DNA of 64,000 bases from assembly GCA_012295275.1 (NCBI GenBank), contig CM022665.1, forward strand, positions 45,965,095-46,029,094, read 5' to 3'. Below the pieces are notes generated by a model, which had not been told where the DNA came from, did not search any database, and worked only from the letters and a program-made list of their open reading frames with translations. The DNA comes from Chrysomallon squamiferum (Eukaryota; Mollusca; Gastropoda; Neomphalida; Peltospiridae). A program made the translations under genes and the position numbers. This document shows, piece by piece, positions 59,466-64,000 of this stretch (position 1 is the first letter of the stretch; each line of letters starts with the position of its first letter).

Positions 59466-62400
59466 ATGTGTGAATGCAAAGCTTGGGGTTGCACAAACAA
59501 CAAAAGAAAAAATCCTGACAAACATTATTTTTGTGTGCCAAAGCCAAATACAGAGGAAAAGAAAATTCGAGTCCAACAGTGGCTTGATAATCTAGGCACA
59601 GGACACTCAATTGAAACGTTTAAATTTGGTCGAAATAGTGTTGTTTGCATTGATCATTTTGAGGAAAAATACATCAAAAGGGATTTGATGTCAGAGCTGC
59701 TTGGTTTAAAAAGGAAATACAGACTGACTGAAGATGCAGTACCGACACTTGTAAATCTGTCCGCTAAGCCAACTAAAGGATGCAGAAAAAAACTAAAGGT
59801 AAACCACTGCTGTCACATGATAATACACTTTCCACCAAACGAGAAAACTACAATATATCAAAAAAAAAAAAATATTAATAATAATTTAAAAAAAATATAT
59901 ATATATATATACATAAACAGTTCAAACTGCTGATAAGACTATGGAGTCAGACTTCTATGTTCTGTTAATTTTTTTATTTGTACTTCTTGTCTTGACAACG
60001 AAAAAATATTCTCTATCTTCAAATGATTTTTTAAAAATTTCTTTAACGTGTGGAAATTGTAATTCAGAAAGTGTTTCAGATTTTGTTCTGTTCACATTGA
60101 AAGAGCATAAAGATGTCTGATAAAATTTGTTTCAAGTTTATTTTTTTATTTTTATTTTTTTATTTATTTATTTGTTATCTGTTGGAATAAAATAAGATAT
60201 AAAATTAATATAAGCAAAAGTTTATTTAAAGTGACTCTACAATGCTAACAGATAGCAAAAAAAACATTTTGTTTACTACCAAATACTGTTTTGTTATGTT
60301 GGAAACTAATCTTTGCTAACAACAAATTATAACTGTGTAAATAACAAGTCTGCAAAGAAGCCTGGTTAGACAGAAAACCTGCATTCATGACGTCAAGTCG
60401 TTGATAGAAGTCAGCAATTTTCTTCGATTGACTGCACATTTTAAATTATGCATTTAAATGAGCAAGTGGTTATGTTTTACAAAATGCATCATATCAAAAA
60501 GTGAACAGAATTTGTTGTAGAATGATTTTGGATATTTGGTGACATTTTCAATATTTGACTGCAGTGCAGAACAAACTTGTAGTATAACCACTACCTGATA
60601 AGCCTGGATTACACAGCATGAGTCTCTTATAAACCGTGAAACAAGAGTTCTGTTGAAAATAGTTTGTTACTATTACAACATTTCTATCCAGAAATTAGGA
60701 CAAGTCAATAAAGCCTTTGGAATGTCTTTCACTTATGGTACCAAGTTCTGTTGTAAATTTCTGTCCAGAAAGCCAAAGGTACTAAAGATGGCATATTGAG
60801 TTTGTAGAGAAATACAAGTTTTGATAAATTGGAAGTGAATCTAGTAACTACAATGATGGAATAAGTATGCTGTTTCCTGAGCAAGAATGCAGACATGCAG
60901 CAGACCTCATCAATGTTTCTGTGTCATATTGTTAGTAGTCTTGAAGATTGCAAAAATTATTTTTATTTTATTTATTTTTTAAAATTATTTGAATGACAAA
61001 TACATAAAAACAAGAATAAAAGTAACATTGTAAAGGTAAAGCTGTACATAGAACCTTGCTTGGAAACCTGGCAAGTTAATGGAACACATGTTCAATATTG
61101 CTTACCACAAGGACCCCAAACAAATTGGAAATTCAACATGGAAACTACTGATTGCATTCTTTTCAGCAGAGAGAAATCAACTTGAAGTAAAGGATCCATC
61201 CATCTCTTTATCAGTGAAAAATACTCTAATGGAAAACAAAAATCAGTTGATATTAAACAGAAATTTGATTCTTGTTGAGGCAGATAAACCTCGGACTGTT
61301 TCCACCGATGATTCACCTGCAACAGTTTGACCTGAACTTTTCTTTTGTACAGATAGATGTCTTTATCTTCTGTTACAAGCTTGGACTCTGATGCAAGAAC
61401 TGAAGCCACATCTCTTTTGACTGAAGTGAAGGATGTAAGAGCTTTACAGCTCCTGGAATTCATTTTTATTTGGTTCCATTCATAACACAGCAGTTGATCA
61501 AACATCTATCAACGACATGGCGTCATTTTTCTTTCTGTTTGCATGTTATTTATTCTGCATTATATAGAAAATTATCAAATAATGCGCAGCTGTATCATTT
61601 ATTAGAAAATTAAATTTTGAAATTGTTGTTTTGGTAATTTTGAAAAATATATATATATATATTTTTTTTTTTTCAGCTGCCTCTGAGGTGTTCAAATTGA
61701 TATTGTTGTTATTCTTTTTCTTTTTCTTTATCATTGTATTAATTCTATTATTATTTATTTTATTATTAATTTTAGGAACATAAACCTGTTGAGGATGATA
61801 AGACTAACATTGTTCAGACAGACAGTGGTTTTGATGACAAGATTACGGGCAGTGACAGCAAATCGGATGAAGGCAAGTGTTTGCAGGAAGAAATTAAAAT
61901 AGAGAAAGTTCATGATCAGGAATGGTCCCAGTCAGAAATGATGTCTGGCACAGATGATGTTAGTGCAGAAGTGATGCCAGAAAGTTCTGGTCAGCCAATT
62001 GCAGAGTCTGGTCCTGAAATTACTTCTGAACTTAATGACCAGACATCAGAACAGATCACTGTCTCAGAGAATCCTGATTGTGAAGAGTCAGTGAGCTCTG
62101 AAAACAATGAGTTGGAGACTGATGGTGCTGACAATCAAGAATCAGAACAGGCATCAGCAGATTCTCATGAATGTCATGAGGAACAGCAGCCTGATGATTC
62201 TTCTGAAGCTGCTGTTCCAGACAAACAAGATTTGGGATCTGATGAGTTGGATGACAGAGATAAAAATGACTTGGAACAGGAAAAGGCAGATATTTCTGAG
62301 ACTAGAACAGAGAACGAGTCAGTTCATGCTGAGCCTGATTTAGCTGAAAGACCAGCTTCAGTATCAGGCAGTCCAGATTCTGTTCAGGTTGATTCTGAAG

Positions 62401-63857
62401 AAATGGAAGAGAAATTTGAAAAGAACTCTTGTTCAAAAACTGATGAAAATGAAGCTAAAGAAATGTCTGAAGAAAACTCAACAGACAAAATGTCAGGTGT
62501 AGAGAATGCCAACAAAGATAGTGATGAAAAGGAGCAAACAGATGAAGCAAGTGCACAAGAAAATACTTCTGATGTTGGTAAAGATGTTGATGAAAAGGAG
62601 GTAGCAGAAGAGGAGAAAAAGGATCCTGAAAGCGAGGAAGAAGCTGTTATGTCTGAAGAGACTGACAACAAGGATGAGGAGTCTGCACAGAATAAAGAAA
62701 ATGATGCTGATGCAGTTGAGGGCAAAGATACCTCAGAAGAGAAACAACAGAACAGTGAAAAAGATGTCTCAGAGCAAGACATGGAAACAGAAGCCAGTGC
62801 TGATATGAGCTCAAAGGAAGAACATAAATCACTTGAGAAGTCCTCAGAAGCTGATCAAAATAATGGAGACCAACCCACAGCAGACGAGATGGACTTGGAT
62901 GAAAGTGGGAAGGACAAAGACGAGAAGGAAGAAAATGATGCTGCAATGGAAGTGGACAAGGCGGATTCAGGTGAAGAGACAGCAGGAGCTGGTGGTTCTG
63001 AGGTCACTGAAGAAAAAGATGAGAAAGAAACAGGTGAAAGAAATGATGAAAATGAGAAGGAAGAGGTGGAAGAAGATGCGAAAAATGAAATGGCTGGTTC
63101 CGACTGTGAAACAAAGAGTACTGTAAATGCTAGTGAGTCTGAAGGTAAAGATGATTCAGACGTCAGCACAGCTAAAGAAGAAGAGAAGACGTCCAAGTCG
63201 GCCAAAGGTGAAGAGGATGATCTGGTACTGATTGAAGATGACAAGCCAGAGGCCATTATTGTTGACGATGATGACGAAAGTTCTGAGAACAAAAACAGAC
63301 TTTCTAATGGTATTTTGAACACTGGGAATGACATGGGTCTGCAGATAGCATCAGTGTCAGGGAGAGTGGAAATGCCAGATGATGATAAGGTGAGTGACAA
63401 GCAGGACAATATGGCGTCATGATAGATGTAATGATAAGATGGGCAAACAGCATTTACTCATATAATATATATTTTTTTTTTAAGATTAAATGATTTTTTT
63501 TATTAAATAAGTTCCCTTTAGTTTAAATTTAAAAAATAATAAAAGTTCTTTTGGTAAATGACATCTTCTCGTTGAACTAGTATCATTATCTAACTGTCAG
63601 CTTGTTCATGTTTATTACTTACTTATATTTGTGACTTTTGTACTTTGAATTAATAAGTTAAAAAAATTGATCTAAGTTAGTACATAATCAAATACAGGCG
63701 TTCTTTTAGAGAACAGATTGTATGATACAGGGATTAAAAAAAAAAATTTATCTCATAAATTTAAAAAAAAAAATTTGTCTCATAAATTTAAAAAAAAAAA
63801 AATATTTTCAGAATAAAGATGGTACTCAAATTAAAGAAGAACCAAAAACAGTTCCAG
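59466..63857 (+). CDS. THAP zinc-finger protein with acidic region (3' incomplete)
   Basis: Exons: 59466-59798, 61776-63389, 63812-63857, all joined in phase, then off the window after donor CCAG|gtaaag. Residues 1-95 are a THAP domain (C2CH): C4 and C9 in CKAWGC, W39, C61 and H64 in CIDHF, and the AVPT box at 91-94. This zinc module binds specific DNA in the nucleus. Exon 2 (about residues 112-649) is a single very long acidic stretch, rich in Glu, Asp, Ser and Lys and probably disordered. Near its end are two adjacent SUMO-interaction-like motifs, DDLVLIEDD (592-600) and AIIVDDDDE (604-612), and exon 3 begins with IKEEP, a psi-K-x-E SUMO acceptor consensus. The donor closing exon 2 is a strong gtgagt; ignoring it gives a stop 33 nt later, so a short isoform is possible. 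The function beyond DNA binding is not recognisable. A transcriptional regulator is inferred. Confidence 0.85.
60365..60435. repeat. CRE-containing repeat copy B, in THAP intron 1
   Basis: Direct repeat of 59357-59424 with a few substitutions and a 4-base indel. TGACGTCA is retained at 60388-60395. Confidence 0.75.
60436..61503. mobile_element. Possible transposon body in THAP intron 1
   Basis: This block lies between repeat copy B and an inverted copy of its core (61504-61526). Its sequence is more complex than the neighbouring intron. It contains a minus-strand ORF of 137 codons (61505-61092), whose ATG overlaps the inverted core, and a plus-strand ORF of 83 codons. Neither was recognised. 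The arrangement suggests an element of about 1.15 kb with inverted ends, but no transposase motif or target duplication was established. Confidence 0.3.
61504..61526. repeat. Inverted core of the CRE repeat (copy C)
   Basis: The string atctatcaacgacatggcgtcat matches the reverse complement of the core in copies A and B (tctatcaacgacttgacgtcat) at about 20 of 22 positions; the CRE itself is altered (ggcgtca). Confidence 0.6.
63390..63811. other. THAP intron 2
   Basis: A 422-bp intron with a gtgagt donor and an attttcag acceptor. AT-rich with A-runs (about 63735-63803); no other feature seen. Confidence 0.75.
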
Positions 63858-64000
63858 GTAAAGTTATGTTTATCAAGATAAAAACCTTTCTTATTGTTGT
63901 CACTTGTCACAGTCATCAATTTGTACACAACAGTCAAGAACTTCAGATAACTTGAGGGTTTACATTTCAAACATAAACATAGATTTATTATTAATTTGAA
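63858..64000. other. Start of THAP intron 3, window edge
   Basis: The sequence after the gtaaag donor of exon 3. The gene continues beyond the window. Confidence 0.6.

Noticed and set aside
61079-61505. ORFs of 83 (plus) and 137 (minus) codons in THAP intron 1 as host genes
   Set aside because: Not recognised and mutually overlapping; kept only as part of a possible mobile-element body.
62384-63409. Long Ser-rich minus-strand ORFs opposite the THAP acidic exon
   Set aside because: Antisense of GAA/GAT-rich coding sequence gives Ser/Phe-rich shadows; the plus frame has splice support and SUMO-type motifs.

Overview
The window is metazoan nuclear DNA: AT-rich, intron-rich and full of long simple repeats (TTTA, TTA, GA, CA, TA and homopolymer tracts). 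Gene content (an SLC22-type transporter, an ankyrin/SOCS-box protein, a CARD plus coiled-coil protein, a DBHS RNA-binding protein and a THAP-domain protein) fits an invertebrate, most likely a lophotrochozoan such as a mollusc. That assignment is an inference; no species can be named from the sequence. No prokaryotic operons, rRNA, tRNA or CRISPR arrays were seen.

Layout. 0-3.4 kb: repeats and a broken ankyrin/SOCS exon copy. 3.5-12.5 kb (+): a ten-exon SLC22-type transporter whose exon phases close exactly to 562 residues. 15.3-17.5 kb (-): an intact two-exon ankyrin-SOCS gene (402 aa). 18.6-21.5 kb (-): a CARD plus coiled-coil gene read in two overlapping frames, with a probable 5' UTR exon near 21.46 kb. 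20-25 kb: non-coding DNA with a possible decayed pogo-like transposon. 25-44 kb: about 19 kb with no recognisable coding sequence but with minisatellites and marked CpG depletion. 44.0-57.1 kb (-): a nine-exon DBHS gene (NONO/SFPQ/PSPC1/NonA family, 611 aa). 57.1-59.4 kb: a CpG-containing stretch between two divergent genes. 59.5-63.9 kb (+): a THAP zinc-finger gene with a very long acidic second exon, running off the right edge.

How the parts relate. The five genes do not form a pathway. The transporter acts at the plasma membrane. The ankyrin-SOCS protein is expected to be a substrate adaptor for a Cullin-5 ubiquitin ligase. The CARD protein is a likely signalling scaffold. The DBHS and THAP proteins are nuclear and lie head to head.

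The strongest unusual signals are: (i) a 41-bp tandem array in the transporter that repeats the 3' splice site and first codons of exon 8 eleven times upstream of the real exon, every decoy leading to a stop codon; (ii) a CRE-containing segment just upstream of the THAP ORF that recurs twice in its first intron, the last copy inverted, suggesting transposon ends; (iii) a CpG-depleted domain much larger than the DBHS coding region; and (iv) a single-base frame break in a C-run of the CARD gene. All exon models were built by hand from splice signals and phase, without transcript evidence.
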